Origin: Bacteroidales bacterium
GTDB lineage: Bacteria > Bacteroidota > Bacteroidia > Bacteroidales > UBA4417
DNA: 33,041 nt
Assembly: GCA_030654075.1 (NCBI GenBank)
Contig: JAURYB010000041.1
Location: 1 to 33,041, forward strand
Direction of reading: 5' to 3'
In this document: positions 24,123 to 32,084 of the stretch, piece by piece
How the letters are laid out: every line of letters begins with the position of its first letter
Position numbering within the stretch: position 1 is the first letter of the stretch
Notes under the pieces: generated by a model
Database searches by the model: none
What the model was told of the DNA's origin: nothing
The model's input: only the letters and a program-made list of their open reading frames with translations
Position numbers and translations under genes: made by a program

Positions 24123-24981
24123 TTTGGTATTCTCCCAGTATTTGTAAATGTTCTGTTAATGGTCTGATTGCATCTAATGCCTGCTGATATCGGGTATAAT
24201 CAGGAAAAACAAGGTCGATGTAAAAGAAATATTCCCATTCTACTCCGACAATGGGCAGAGACTGGATTTTAGTCAGGTTCATTTTATAGAATGAAAGTAC
24301 CGACAGCACCTGCGACAAACGGCCTTCCTCGTGATGAAGAGAGAAACACAATGTTGCTTTATTGATAGTCTGATTGGCAATTTGTTCCAGTTCTTTTACG
24401 GCATCACTTTCAGTAATAAGCTGGAAACGGGTAAAATTGCGTTTGTTGGTTTCTACCTCTCTTTTCAGGATTTCCATATCATACATCTGCGCGGCCAGTT
24501 CGCTGCCAAGAGCACCAATGCCCATCAGGTTTTCTTCCCTGATCCACTTTACGCTGAGCGCTGTATCAACGGAATCAATTATTTTAACTCCTTTGCGGCG
24601 GAGTTCATTCAGGAAAACGGCGCATTGCTGAATAGCGATCGGATGTGAGTGGATTTCTTTTAAGTCGTCGATAGTTTGGCCAGGCAATGCAATCAGGTTC
24701 TGAACCACGCGAAGATATTGCTCGCCCATAATGGTTAGCCCGCTTTCGCGCAGAAGAGTCAGGTTCTGGAGTATGCTTCCGGCAACTGAATTTTCCATGG
24801 CTACGATGCCACAATCCACCTTTTTATCATGCAAGGCATTAAATTCATCCGCGAAAGTTTCGCAGGGAACAATCTCAATGGGGATATTGCCGAAAAAATC
24901 TTTGGCGGCAAGCTCGTGGAAAGCTCCGAATCCGCCCTGTATGGCAACACTGATGATGTTCTGTTTAAGAGGAGGTGTCAT
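24079..24981 (-). CDS. pheA: Prephenate dehydratase with ACT domain
   Basis: About 300 residues from ATG 24981 (MTPPLKQ; a TTG 12 bases upstream is less likely). It dehydrates and decarboxylates prephenate to phenylpyruvate. The catalytic domain (about 1-185) shows VAIQGGFGAFHELAAKDFF, VDCGIVAMENSVAGSI, IHSHPIAIQQC and the active-site-type block NKRNFTRFQLI. The C-terminal ACT domain (about 205-285; LCFSLHHEEGRLSQVLSVLSFYKMNLTKIQSLPIVGVEWEYFFYIDL) would bind Phe for feedback inhibition; the usual ESRP loop reads QSLP. It is the first gene of the operon, 10 bp past the T-run of the leader terminator. Regulation by Phe is therefore expected at enzyme and RNA level. Confidence 0.95.
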   Translation of the reverse strand: MTPPLKQNIISVAIQGGFGAFHELAAKDFFGNIPIEIVPCETFADEFNALHDKKVDCGIVAMENSVAGSILQNLTLLRESGLTIMGEQYLRVVQNLIALPGQTIDDLKEIHSHPIAIQQCAVFLNELRRKGVKIIDSVDTALSVKWIREENLMGIGALGSELAAQMYDMEILKREVETNKRNFTRFQLITESDAVKELEQIANQTINKATLCFSLHHEEGRLSQVLSVLSFYKMNLTKIQSLPIVGVEWEYFFYIDLVFPDYTRYQQALDAIRPLTEHLQILGEYQNGQRPPENKTIEEN

Positions 24982-24991
24982 AAATTTAGTC

Positions 24992-25022
24992 AAAAAAAAA
25001 GTCCCGTATCATCCGGGACTTT
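24992..25022 (-). terminator. Attenuator terminator just upstream of pheA
   Basis: A 9-bp stem, AAAGTCCCG with CGGGACTTT (24998-25006 and 25014-25022) and a 7-nt loop, is followed on the minus strand by a T-run (to 24992). It lies between the Phe-rich leader peptide and the pheA start. An alternative pairing exists: CCGGACT from the end of the leader ORF (25053-25059) can pair with AGTCCCGG of the 5' arm, with one bulged C. That is the antiterminator expected for attenuation. Confidence 0.85.
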
Positions 25023-25050
25023 AACATTATTAGTTTTTAGCAATAACGAA

Positions 25051-25113
25051 TCAGTCCGGCTTCGGTCTAAAATAAAAAAAGAAGAAGAATTGATAGGCAT
25101 TGTTGGTTTTCAT
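25051..25113 (-). CDS. Phenylalanine leader peptide (pheL-like)
   Basis: A 20-codon ORF, ATG 25113 to TGA 25051, encoding a peptide with the run FFFFFYF at residues 9-15: six Phe and, with Tyr7, two Tyr. It sits about 30 bp upstream of the attenuator terminator and about 70 bp upstream of pheA. This is the arrangement of the E. coli pheL leader. A ribosome stalled on the Phe codons for lack of charged tRNA-Phe would leave codons 19-20 and the stop free to pair with the terminator's 5' arm; a ribosome reaching the stop would cover them, allowing termination. Confidence 0.8.
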   Translation of the reverse strand: MKTNNAYQFFFFFYFRPKPD

Positions 25114-25168
25114 ATCGGTGACTTAAAAAGTTTGGGGCTTATTTTCTTAACACGCCATTAACTGAATG

Positions 25169-25176
25169 CAAAAATA
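25169..25176 (-). promoter_or_regulatory. Candidate -7 box of the pheA operon
   Basis: TATTTTTG on the minus strand matches TAnnTTTG and would start the transcript about 50 nt upstream of the leader peptide. No good TTTG -33 box lies at the usual distance, so the call is tentative. Confidence 0.4.
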
Positions 25177-25340
25177 CTGCTTTTATGATTATAAATACAG
25201 TATTAATGTTGGGTTAGAAATTAGATATTTGATATAAATTGTGTAATAATCTGAATATTAATATGATATAGATTTCATTAATTGGAAATTTAGTTCTCAT
25301 TTATTTCAAATTCAGAGATTCACTTAATGAAGTCTTGGCT

Positions 25341-25502
25341 AAACTCCCGCTCACCAAGTTGGAGTGCGACTTTGAGCTGCGCCCCGACGAATAGATCCAG
25401 TCCAATAAGTCAGGGTTTCACTTTGAGTGGATATCTGACTAAGCTCATGCCCGGCAAGTCGGAGTGTGACTCAAAGTCGCGCCTCGACTAAAGAGCAGAT
25501 CC
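25341..25502. repeat. Direct duplication with 100-bp period
   Basis: 25341-25398 and 25441-25502 are diverged copies in the same phase, 100 bp apart. Shared landmarks are CTAA-CTC, CAAGT-GGAGTG-GAC, GCGCC-CGAC and AGATCC. Each contains internal inverted pieces such as AGTCG...CGACT, and AGTCAG (25408-25413) with CTGACT (25435-25440) links them. A REP-like intergenic element is likely. Confidence 0.6.
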
Positions 25503-25522
25503 TTCCCAACCACCGTCTCAGC

Positions 25523-25557
25523 TATTCACGAGGTGACTTGGAGTCACCTCGTGAATA
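25523..25557. repeat. Perfect 16-bp-stem hairpin
   Basis: TATTCACGAGGTGACT (25523-25538) and its exact reverse complement (25542-25557) are separated by three bases. No T-run follows, so it is probably part of the adjacent REP-like repeat rather than a factor-independent terminator. Confidence 0.7.
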
Positions 25558-25753
25558 ACCCAGGCCTTGCCTGCCACCCGAAAATCACCGTTTGGACATG
25601 ACCTAAAATAATATAACTAACTGTATATCAAAATAATACATGTATTTATTTGATTTGTTTTCGATTTTGTTCGTTATAACTTAAAATTTTGACTTGATTT
25701 TGTTCGCTATATCAAACAAAACTGGGCTTAGCTTATACTAATTCGGATTGTTA

Positions 25754-25803
25754 CTAATTACTAATTAGTAAAAAATGCTTTTTCCGCTAATTACTAATTA
25801 GTA
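25754..25803. promoter_or_regulatory. Duplicated palindromic operator upstream of the ATPase
   Basis: The 17-bp sequence CTAATTACTAATTAGTA occurs at 25754-25770 and 25787-25803, exactly 33 bp apart (about three helical turns). Each contains the palindrome TACTAATTAGTA. The second copy ends five bases before the -7 box, in the promoter spacer, which suits repression by a dimeric regulator. Confidence 0.65.
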
Positions 25804-25808
25804 TTATG

Positions 25809-25816
25809 TATCTTTG
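25809..25816 (+). promoter_or_regulatory. -7 box of the ATPase gene
   Basis: TATCTTTG is an exact TAnnTTTG match, 17 bp before the chosen ATG at 25833. That implies a very short leader. The -33 box is not obvious and may be overlapped by the operator. Confidence 0.6.
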
Positions 25817-25832
25817 TATAAAATTATTCCAG

Positions 25833-27104
25833 ATGAAGGACAAACTACTTCAGGTTGCATACAGTCAAAAAGAACGCTTGCCGGTAAAAAGCGGTTTGAT
25901 AGAACGTGATTGTATGCCTTTGGCGAAAGCGGCATTGATGAGTGATAACCGCGTGCTGGTGGTAACCGGAATGCGACGGGTCGGCAAATCAACGCTGGTA
26001 CAGCAGCTTATGGCAACGGTTGATACTTTTTGTTATTTTAATTTTGAGGACGAGAAATTGCTTGATTTCACCGTTGATCATTTTGGCGAACTGGAAGAAA
26101 CACTTATAGAGGTTTACGGTCCGGCCCAATATTGGTTTTTTGATGAGATACAAAATGTTAAACAGTTTGAGATAGCCATTCGCCGCTTGCAGGACAGCGG
26201 CAAAAAAATAGTGCTTACCGGCTCAAATTCTTCAATGTTAAGCATGGAATTTGGTTCGAAACTTACCGGGAGATACAAGCAGATTGAGCTTTTTCCGTTT
26301 TCGTTCAGCGAATATTTACGATTCAGAAATGTAACTTTCCAGGAGAAAGATTTTTACCTGCCCGAAAGTAAAGTGATGCTGAAAACCTATTTCATGCAAT
26401 GGATGGAAGATGGTGGTTTGCCCGAATTCCTGAAGTACAACGATCAGGAATATGTACGCACGCTTTTCGACAATATACTTTATCGCGATATTATAGTGCG
26501 TTACGGTATCAGGCGTCACCGCGAATTCAGGGAGTTGGTTCAACTGTTGGTAAGCAATATTTCGTTGCCTGTTACTTTTTCATCGTTGCAGCGAAGCATT
26601 GGCTTTTCAAATTCCGATACAGTGAAAGAGTACATGAGTTACCTTTCGAACGCCTATGTTTTTTTCGAAATGCGTCAATATCACGATTCGTTGAAAAAGC
26701 AATTGCGCCATCCCCGCAAAGTGTTTGTGAACGATATAGCTTTTCATAACCTGGTTGGTTTCAGCAATTCGCAAAACCTGGGCCGGAAGCTCGAAAATGC
26801 AGTATATCTGGCTTTGCGCCGGAAATCAGCGGAACTTTATTCATTTTATGAAAAAGGGGAATGTGATTTTATACTTTTCGATGAACAACGAAAACCAATG
26901 GCAATTCAGGTATGTTACAACCTTAATTCCGAAAATGAAGCCCGCGAAATGGATGGCCTTGCAGTTGCGATGAATTTTTTCAACCTTTCCGAAGGTTTGA
27001 TACTTACACTTGACCAGGATTTTGAAATACAAAAAAATGGGAAAAGCATACCGGTAATACCTGTCTGGAAATGGCTAATTGGCAATTCAAATACATCAGA
27101 CTGA
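25833..27104 (+). CDS. AAA ATPase with DUF4143 domain
   Basis: A 423-residue ATPase of the AAA_14/DUF4143 type. The Walker A motif is GMRRVGKSTLVQQ (about residues 44-56) and Walker B is YWFFDEIQN (about 100-108). A LTGSNSSML sensor-like block and the SFSEYLRF motif typical of this family follow. The C-terminal DUF4143 half ends in the nuclease-like pattern YSFYEKGECDFILF...AIQVCYNL, which resembles a degenerate PD-(D/E)xK core. These genes are widespread, often horizontally moved, and lack a settled role. ATG 25833 is chosen because the ATG at 25806 lies within the -7 box region. The gene is monocistronic between palindromic operators and a decayed ATPase gene. Confidence 0.9.
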   Translation: MKDKLLQVAYSQKERLPVKSGLIERDCMPLAKAALMSDNRVLVVTGMRRVGKSTLVQQLMATVDTFCYFNFEDEKLLDFTVDHFGELEETLIEVYGPAQYWFFDEIQNVKQFEIAIRRLQDSGKKIVLTGSNSSMLSMEFGSKLTGRYKQIELFPFSFSEYLRFRNVTFQEKDFYLPESKVMLKTYFMQWMEDGGLPEFLKYNDQEYVRTLFDNILYRDIIVRYGIRRHREFRELVQLLVSNISLPVTFSSLQRSIGFSNSDTVKEYMSYLSNAYVFFEMRQYHDSLKKQLRHPRKVFVNDIAFHNLVGFSNSQNLGRKLENAVYLALRRKSAELYSFYEKGECDFILFDEQRKPMAIQVCYNLNSENEAREMDGLAVAMNFFNLSEGLILTLDQDFEIQKNGKSIPVIPVWKWLIGNSNTSD

Positions 27105-27150
27105 ACAAGAATACTTATCTAATCAACTGATAAACATATTAATAGATATG

Positions 27151-27200
27151 TAACCGATCGGTTACTAACCAGGTAGTTACTAACTAAGTAGTTAGTGTTG
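27151..27200. promoter_or_regulatory. Palindrome cluster, possible operator
   Basis: TAACCGATCGGTTA (27151-27164) is a perfect 14-bp palindrome of TetR-operator style. It is followed by ACTAACCAGGTAGT and ACTAACTAAGTAGTTAGT, imperfect palindromes that echo the ACTAATTAGT operators upstream of the ATPase gene. They may once have controlled the gene whose remnant follows. Confidence 0.45.
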
Positions 27201-27223
27201 TGTAAAACTGTGTATATGTTCAG

Positions 27224-27570
27224 CAACTTTCGCACTTAGTTTGGCGACGAACGGAAAATGAGGCAGATGGCATAGTATTTTCAGCTGCTTTGGACGATCT
27301 CCTGGCGCAGAACGATATGCTGTATCAGCGCGAAACAGAATTGCTGAGCGATTCACAGCTTAATTTTTTGAAAGCAATGGCATCAGGATAACAAATGGCT
27401 TTACCAACAAGGGCATACTCCAAAAATATAAATTGGGCAGTTCTGCAAATGTAAGCAAGATAAAGAAAGCGCTGATTGAAAAGGAATTTATCGAATTCGA
27501 TGGTAAATCAGCCGAATTTATCGATCCTGCTTATGAATTATGGTTTTTCCGCGAAATCCTGAAAAGATAA
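27224..27570 (+). pseudogene. C-terminal remnant of a second AAA ATPase, frameshifted
   Basis: The first frame (27224-27388) reads HLVWRRTENEADGIVF...LLSDSQLNFLKAMASG and stops at TAA 27389. One frame over, from 27388, it continues as ITNGFTNKGILQKYKLGSSANVSKIKKALIEK...AYELWFFREILKR to TAA 27570. The joined sequence matches the usual C-terminal end of Bacteroidota ATP-binding proteins (a winged-helix-like block with GSSANVxxIKKAL). A single missing base at about 27388 explains the break. The ATPase core with Walker motifs is absent, so the gene is dead regardless of the frameshift. Confidence 0.75.
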
Positions 27571-27624
27571 AATATAAAGTGCTGCATTGAGTGCTGACAT
27601 GCTTTCCAAAAGAAAGAACAGCAT

Positions 27625-29043
27625 TCATATACACCCCACTGCCATTTCCCTGATCAGATCCCATGCTCTTTCAACATGTTGCTGTGTGGTGAGTGTACCG
27701 CCAATTGACATTCGAAGCGTATATTGCCCTTTTAATTTGGTATGTGTCAGGAATATTTTTCCACTAGCATTGAGGCTTTGAAGCAAGTTTTCGTTTATCC
27801 GGTTCAGGTCTTCTGTTCCCACAATACACGAAGGCCTGTATCGGAAACATACCAGGCTTAATGGAACCGGAGCCATGATTTCGAAATCGCGGTCTTCAAT
27901 TACTTCCTGTTCCAGCCAGTGAGCAATTTTAATATGTTCTCTTATCTTCTCCTGCAACTGGGTTACTCCGTACGAACGTATCACAAACCAGAGTTTTAAC
28001 GCTCTAAACCTGCGGCCGAGCTGAATTCCCCAGTCGCGGTAATCGTTTACCAGGCCACGGTTGCCGGTTTTGAGGTATTCGGGTAATATTTCGAAGGTGC
28101 GGATGAGCGATTCCTTGTCTTTTACAAAGTAGGCGGAACAATCGAAATTGGTAAACATCCATTTGTGCGGGTTAAACACAAAACTATCCGCTTTTTCAAT
28201 TCCTTCAATCATCCAGCGGTATTCGTGTAAAAGCAAAGCTGTTCCGCCATAAGCAGCGTCCACATGAAGCCATATACCGTATTCTTCACAAATAGCAGCA
28301 ATTTCATTCAGCGGATCCACGGACGTGCTACCTGTAGTTCCAAGTGTTGCCACCACGCACAAGGGTTTGAAGCCTGCCGCTATATCTTCGTCAATTGCTT
28401 TTTTCAACAGGGCTGCAACCATACGGTAGCGGGCATCGGTTGGAATTTTTACCAGGTTTTTCCTTCCTATTCCTGCAATCTTCACGGCTTTATCTACCGA
28501 CGAATGTGTTTCCGTTGAACAGTACACCCGGAGCTTCTCGGTTCCGCTGAAACCACTTTCATTAATTCCATAATTCATAATCCGTTCACGGGCGCTTAAA
28601 ATAGCTGATAATGTGGAGGTGGAAGCTGTATCCTGAATAACGCCATCCCAATTTGTCGGCAAGCCAGTCATGGATTTTAGCCAGTTCATTACCTTTTCTT
28701 CCAGTTCGGCGGCGGCAGGGGAGGTGTCCCACAACATACCCTGGGCACCAAGCGAAGCTGTAAGCATTTCAGCTAAAATGCTGGGATAGCTGCTGTTAGC
28801 AGGGAAGTAGGCAAAGAAATTCGGGCTTTGCCAGTGCGTAATCCCGGGCATTATTATACTTTCGAAATCACTCATAATCTGAGTCATATCTTCACTTTCG
28901 GCAGGAGGAGCGGCAGGAAGCTGTGCCAATATTTCACCCGGTTTTACCTTGGATTTTACAGGATATTCTTCAATATGCTCATAATAATCGGCCATACGAT
29001 CGGCCAGGCGATGCGCCCATTCACGGAATTCGGTATTATTCAT
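27625..29043 (-). CDS. Aromatic L-amino acid decarboxylase (group II PLP)
   Basis: A 472-residue PLP enzyme of the DOPA/tyrosine/tryptophan decarboxylase family, full length. It opens like animal and plant homologues (EFREWAHRLADRMADYYEHIEEYPV, MPGITHWQSPNFFAYFPANSSYPSILAEML). Other blocks are QGMLWDTSPAAAELEEKVMNWL, TASTSTLSAILSARER, TLGTTGSTSVDPL, WLHVDAAYGG (the PLP-binding Asp) and FNPHKWMFTNFDCSA, with the Schiff-base Lys. It would decarboxylate an aromatic amino acid to an amine such as tyramine, phenylethylamine or tryptamine; substrate choice cannot be read here. It stands alone, about 4 kb from the Phe/Tyr operon. Confidence 0.93.
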   Translation of the reverse strand: MNNTEFREWAHRLADRMADYYEHIEEYPVKSKVKPGEILAQLPAAPPAESEDMTQIMSDFESIIMPGITHWQSPNFFAYFPANSSYPSILAEMLTASLGAQGMLWDTSPAAAELEEKVMNWLKSMTGLPTNWDGVIQDTASTSTLSAILSARERIMNYGINESGFSGTEKLRVYCSTETHSSVDKAVKIAGIGRKNLVKIPTDARYRMVAALLKKAIDEDIAAGFKPLCVVATLGTTGSTSVDPLNEIAAICEEYGIWLHVDAAYGGTALLLHEYRWMIEGIEKADSFVFNPHKWMFTNFDCSAYFVKDKESLIRTFEILPEYLKTGNRGLVNDYRDWGIQLGRRFRALKLWFVIRSYGVTQLQEKIREHIKIAHWLEQEVIEDRDFEIMAPVPLSLVCFRYRPSCIVGTEDLNRINENLLQSLNASGKIFLTHTKLKGQYTLRMSIGGTLTTQQHVERAWDLIREMAVGCI

Positions 29044-29158
29044 AGGAAGCGTAATTTTTCTGTAAAAGTAAGGAATGTGAGAATTTAAGGAATAGAAATA
29101 AGTGCAAATATCAATTTGGATTTACTGTAATTCAAAATACAGAATAGAAAAACCCAAG

Positions 29159-29297
29159 ATGTCTCTTAATAACTCTTAGTGAATCTTAGTGTCCTGTGTG
29201 AACTTAGTGGTAAAAAAGAAGAATATAAACTACCCAATTATATATCAGTGAAAAGAAAAGAACCACTAAGGCACTAAGATCACGAAGAGACATTAAG
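29159..29297. repeat. TCTTAGTG-type inverted repeat
   Basis: The left arm (29159-29212) carries GATGTCTCTTA, TCTTAGTG twice and ACTTAGTGGT. The right arm (29258-29297) carries the reverse complements ACCACTAAGGCACTAAGAT and AAGAGACATT. It is an imperfect, widely spaced inverted repeat in an AT-rich intergenic region. Confidence 0.55.
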
Positions 29298-29405
29298 AAT
29301 CACATTTATTTATTGCCAATAATCCTCCTTATCAGAATTATACTGAATAGAAAAATCCATTTTAAAGTAAACCAAATCAATTCAAAACATAATCCGAAAA
29401 GTCCC

Positions 29406-29413
29406 TACTTTTG
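29406..29413 (+). promoter_or_regulatory. -7 box of the SGNH/MBOAT operon
   Basis: TACTTTTG matches TAnnTTTG and is followed by CACCC, as in many Bacteroidota promoters. The -33 partner is weak. Confidence 0.5.
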
Positions 29414-29500
29414 CACCCTTATTTTTAATTGAAACGTCCCTGGTAATGTCAGGTGATTTCTTTAAAAGATAAAATATCCGCAACAGCATTTTGTTACTTA

Positions 29501-30856
29501 ATGAGCAAGAATTATATCCCGCAGGCGTTTTACTTTACTTTGGCTGTTGCTGGTATCCTGGGCATTTTGTCCCTGTTTCCGGGAGAAAAAAGCTTTTTTG
29601 GCTATCCCATTAAACCTGTAAGCATCTTTTCGGATATTTTAACCGACGACAGCGCGCTGCTTAAACCTCTTTTTGTTGATACTCTCGCCGTGGAATCTGA
29701 GCTTGCTCCCAAGGGTGTTGTAAGTTTCCGAAATTTTACTAATGATAAATATCCTCTCGATAAACTTCTCGGCCAATTGCTGAAAGCAAAAGAGAAAAAA
29801 GGGAAAGTCCGGATTGCATGGTATGGCGATTCATTTTCAGACGGAGATATTCTTGTCAGCGATTTACGCGATACGCTTCAAAGCCTTTATGGTGGAAATG
29901 GTGTCGGCTTTGTGCCTATTACTTCCGAAGTTGCCGGTTTCAGGCGCTCTGTCATTCATTCTTTTGGAGGATGGAACACTTCGTCAATACTGACGAATTC
30001 ACGTTCCGGCCGATTTGGGATAAACGGATTCAGTTATACGCCCGATTCCGGAAATTATGTGTTTTATAAAGGCACCAATCATTTCAAACATACTTCAACC
30101 TTTAATACATTCAGGATATTTTATACATCGGCATACAACCAGAAAGCCCGAATTATGATCAACCGAAAAGACAGCCGGGTTCTGGAGATGGTTGCATCCG
30201 CTTCTCCTTCGATGATTACCGTTCAGGCTGATACCATCCGGCAGGTAAGCGCAAGGTTTAACCTGAATGGTATGACATGTTTTGGCGCATCGCTCGAGGA
30301 TGAAACAGGAATCTATATTGATAACTTTGCCATCAAAGGAAATTCAGGTCTCGGACTTCAGGCGATTCCGGAAAAGAACCTTGCTGCTTTCGATAGTTTG
30401 CTGCATTACGATATGATCGTTCTCCAGTTTGGATTAAATGTTTCAAATTCTCCTACTACAAATTTCACCAGCTATATCAAAGGGATGAGTATGCTGATCA
30501 ATAAACTCAAAGAGGCTTTCCCCGAGACACCCATATTGCTTTTATCCGTTTCGGACCGGAGCCAGCGACGCCAGGGCCAGTTTGTCACCATGCCCGTTAT
30601 ACCGTTTCTGATCCAGGCCCAGGAAAAGATTGCCTTTGATAATAAGCTGCTGTTCTGGAATCTTTTTGAGGCTATGGGTGGCGAAAATTCCATGGCAGGG
30701 TTTGCCAATTCAAAGCCTGCGCTTGCCAACAAAGACTATACTCACCTGAATTTTGCAGGTGGGAAGAAAGTTGGATTGTCATTTGCGCGGAGTTTTATTT
30801 TTGAAGTAGAAAAATACCAGAAAAGGAGGAAGAGTCTTGCTGTCATTGCGAAATAG
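29501..30856 (+). CDS. SGNH/GDSL hydrolase-like protein, membrane-anchored
   Basis: About 451 residues from ATG 29501 (MSKNYIPQAF...); a GTG at 29453 would add 16 residues. An N-terminal hydrophobic helix (YFTLAVAGILGILSLFPG) anchors or exports it. The SGNH core is spread out: block I WYGDSFSDGD with the nucleophile Ser, block III LQFGLNVSN, and block V DYTHLNFAGGKKVG with the Asp-His pair. SGNH enzymes beside MBOAT proteins (PatB/AlgX-like) transfer or remove O-acetyl groups on periplasmic or surface glycans. It overlaps the next SGNH gene by 20 bp and is first in the operon. Confidence 0.85.
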   Translation: MSKNYIPQAFYFTLAVAGILGILSLFPGEKSFFGYPIKPVSIFSDILTDDSALLKPLFVDTLAVESELAPKGVVSFRNFTNDKYPLDKLLGQLLKAKEKKGKVRIAWYGDSFSDGDILVSDLRDTLQSLYGGNGVGFVPITSEVAGFRRSVIHSFGGWNTSSILTNSRSGRFGINGFSYTPDSGNYVFYKGTNHFKHTSTFNTFRIFYTSAYNQKARIMINRKDSRVLEMVASASPSMITVQADTIRQVSARFNLNGMTCFGASLEDETGIYIDNFAIKGNSGLGLQAIPEKNLAAFDSLLHYDMIVLQFGLNVSNSPTTNFTSYIKGMSMLINKLKEAFPETPILLLSVSDRSQRRQGQFVTMPVIPFLIQAQEKIAFDNKLLFWNLFEAMGGENSMAGFANSKPALANKDYTHLNFAGGKKVGLSFARSFIFEVEKYQKRRKSLAVIAK

Positions 30857-32084
30857 TTTTTTAACAATTATATTAGCCTTATTCATCTCCCCCGGTATAA
30901 AAGGGCAGGTAATTGAAGCTGATACCCTTGGTGTTTTAGAATTCCCCTTTATTAATTACAAAGCTGATACACTGATAAATGCAGATCATCTGACATCTTT
31001 TTTTGAAAAATTACGCAAACTCGAAAATGGAGATTCGAACCAGCTTAGTATTCTGCATATCGGGGATTCACATATTCAGGCTGATTTTCTGACGCGAGAA
31101 GTCCGGAAAGCTTTTCAGCAAAGGTTTGGTAACGCTGGCCGTGGATTGGTGTTCCCGCTCAGGGTTGCAGGTACCAACGAACCAAATGACTACCGCTCGT
31201 CAACAAATGCAGGCTGGACGGTTGCGAAAATTAACAGCCCGAACCGGCTTCCGGAGCCAGGATTATCAGGGATATCAATACTTTCAACTGAAAATGGCAT
31301 ATATTTCGATGTTACAACTTCTAACCACGACGACCTGGATTATGCTTTCGACCAGGTTACGCTCATACATCGGAAAGACTCATCGCAATTCGACTGCCGT
31401 TTTACCGATTCACCGCCTAAATTTGGCTACCTTATGTCAGCCAGTCCTATGGAACCTGGTGAAATCACCACTTCAGTCCGGTTTGAAAATCCCACAAATT
31501 TTGTTCGCATACAAGCTGAGCAAACGGAAGTTGGACAAAATTCTGTTACTGTTAATGGATTGGTGCTTACAAACAGCAAACCCGGAATTGTGTACAACAG
31601 CGTTGGCATAAATGGCGCTCATTTCAACGATTACAATAATTCACCGTTATTCTATGCGCAATTAAAGGTTTTGATGCCCGACCTGGTTATTCTATCACTT
31701 GGAGCCAACGAAGGCGCAAACATAAAAGTTACTGTTGATGAGGTAATTGCATCCGTAATCTCAATGATGCAACGTATCAAATCCGTAAATCCGGGAACCT
31801 GCATACTGATAGCTACACCAGCGGATGATTACTTCCGGAAAAAATATAAAAATCCTTACCTGGAAGCAGTTCAACGAGCCTTAAAGCAAAGTGCTGAACA
31901 GGAACATGTTGCGTGTTGGGATATGTATGGTATCAGCGGAGGTTTTGGCTCATGTAGCGAATGGAAAAAGGCGGCTCTGATGCAAAAGGACGGTGTGCAT
32001 TTCAATAAACAAGGATACACTTTGCAAGGATCACTATTATATCAGGCATTAATTGACAGCTATTTGAAGTATGTGGCAAATTGA
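30837..32084 (+). CDS. Second SGNH/GDSL hydrolase, exported
   Basis: A 415-residue protein with a signal peptide (LRNSFLTIILALFISPGIKGQ). No in-frame ATG lies near it, so the start is taken as TTG 30837, inside the end of the previous gene. SGNH blocks are ILHIGDSHIQADF (nucleophile Ser), LSLGANEG and KDGVHFNKQGY (Asp-His). A carbohydrate-binding-like beta insert covers about residues 100-240. It is paralogous in layout to the upstream gene. Its stop overlaps the MBOAT start by 14 bp, a tightly coupled operon. Likely role: periplasmic O-acetyl transfer or esterase on peptidoglycan or exopolysaccharide. Confidence 0.87.
   Translation: MLSLRNSFLTIILALFISPGIKGQVIEADTLGVLEFPFINYKADTLINADHLTSFFEKLRKLENGDSNQLSILHIGDSHIQADFLTREVRKAFQQRFGNAGRGLVFPLRVAGTNEPNDYRSSTNAGWTVAKINSPNRLPEPGLSGISILSTENGIYFDVTTSNHDDLDYAFDQVTLIHRKDSSQFDCRFTDSPPKFGYLMSASPMEPGEITTSVRFENPTNFVRIQAEQTEVGQNSVTVNGLVLTNSKPGIVYNSVGINGAHFNDYNNSPLFYAQLKVLMPDLVILSLGANEGANIKVTVDEVIASVISMMQRIKSVNPGTCILIATPADDYFRKKYKNPYLEAVQRALKQSAEQEHVACWDMYGISGGFGSCSEWKKAALMQKDGVHFNKQGYTLQGSLLYQALIDSYLKYVAN

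Larger units (their letters stand above)
25177..25753. other. Intergenic stretch between the pheA leader and the ATPase gene
   Basis: No gene is supported in these 577 bases. The first 160 are AT-rich. The middle (25341-25557) holds the duplicated 100-bp-period repeat and a long perfect hairpin. The rest is AT-rich and leads to the duplicated operator of the ATPase gene. Confidence 0.6.
27105..27624. other. Intergenic stretch with palindromes and an ATPase remnant
   Basis: The 520 bases between the ATPase and the decarboxylase hold a palindrome cluster (27151-27200) and the frameshifted remnant (27224-27570). No intact gene or clear terminator was seen. Confidence 0.6.
29044..29500. other. 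Intergenic stretch with TCTTAGTG inverted repeats and a divergent promoter region
   Basis: No gene is supported. The inverted repeat at 29159-29297 is the main content. TACTTTTG at 29406-29413 is a good -7 box for the SGNH/MBOAT operon. A tiny frame (ATG 29446, stop after eight codons) overlaps the GTG start candidate at 29453 and is probably chance. Confidence 0.55.
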
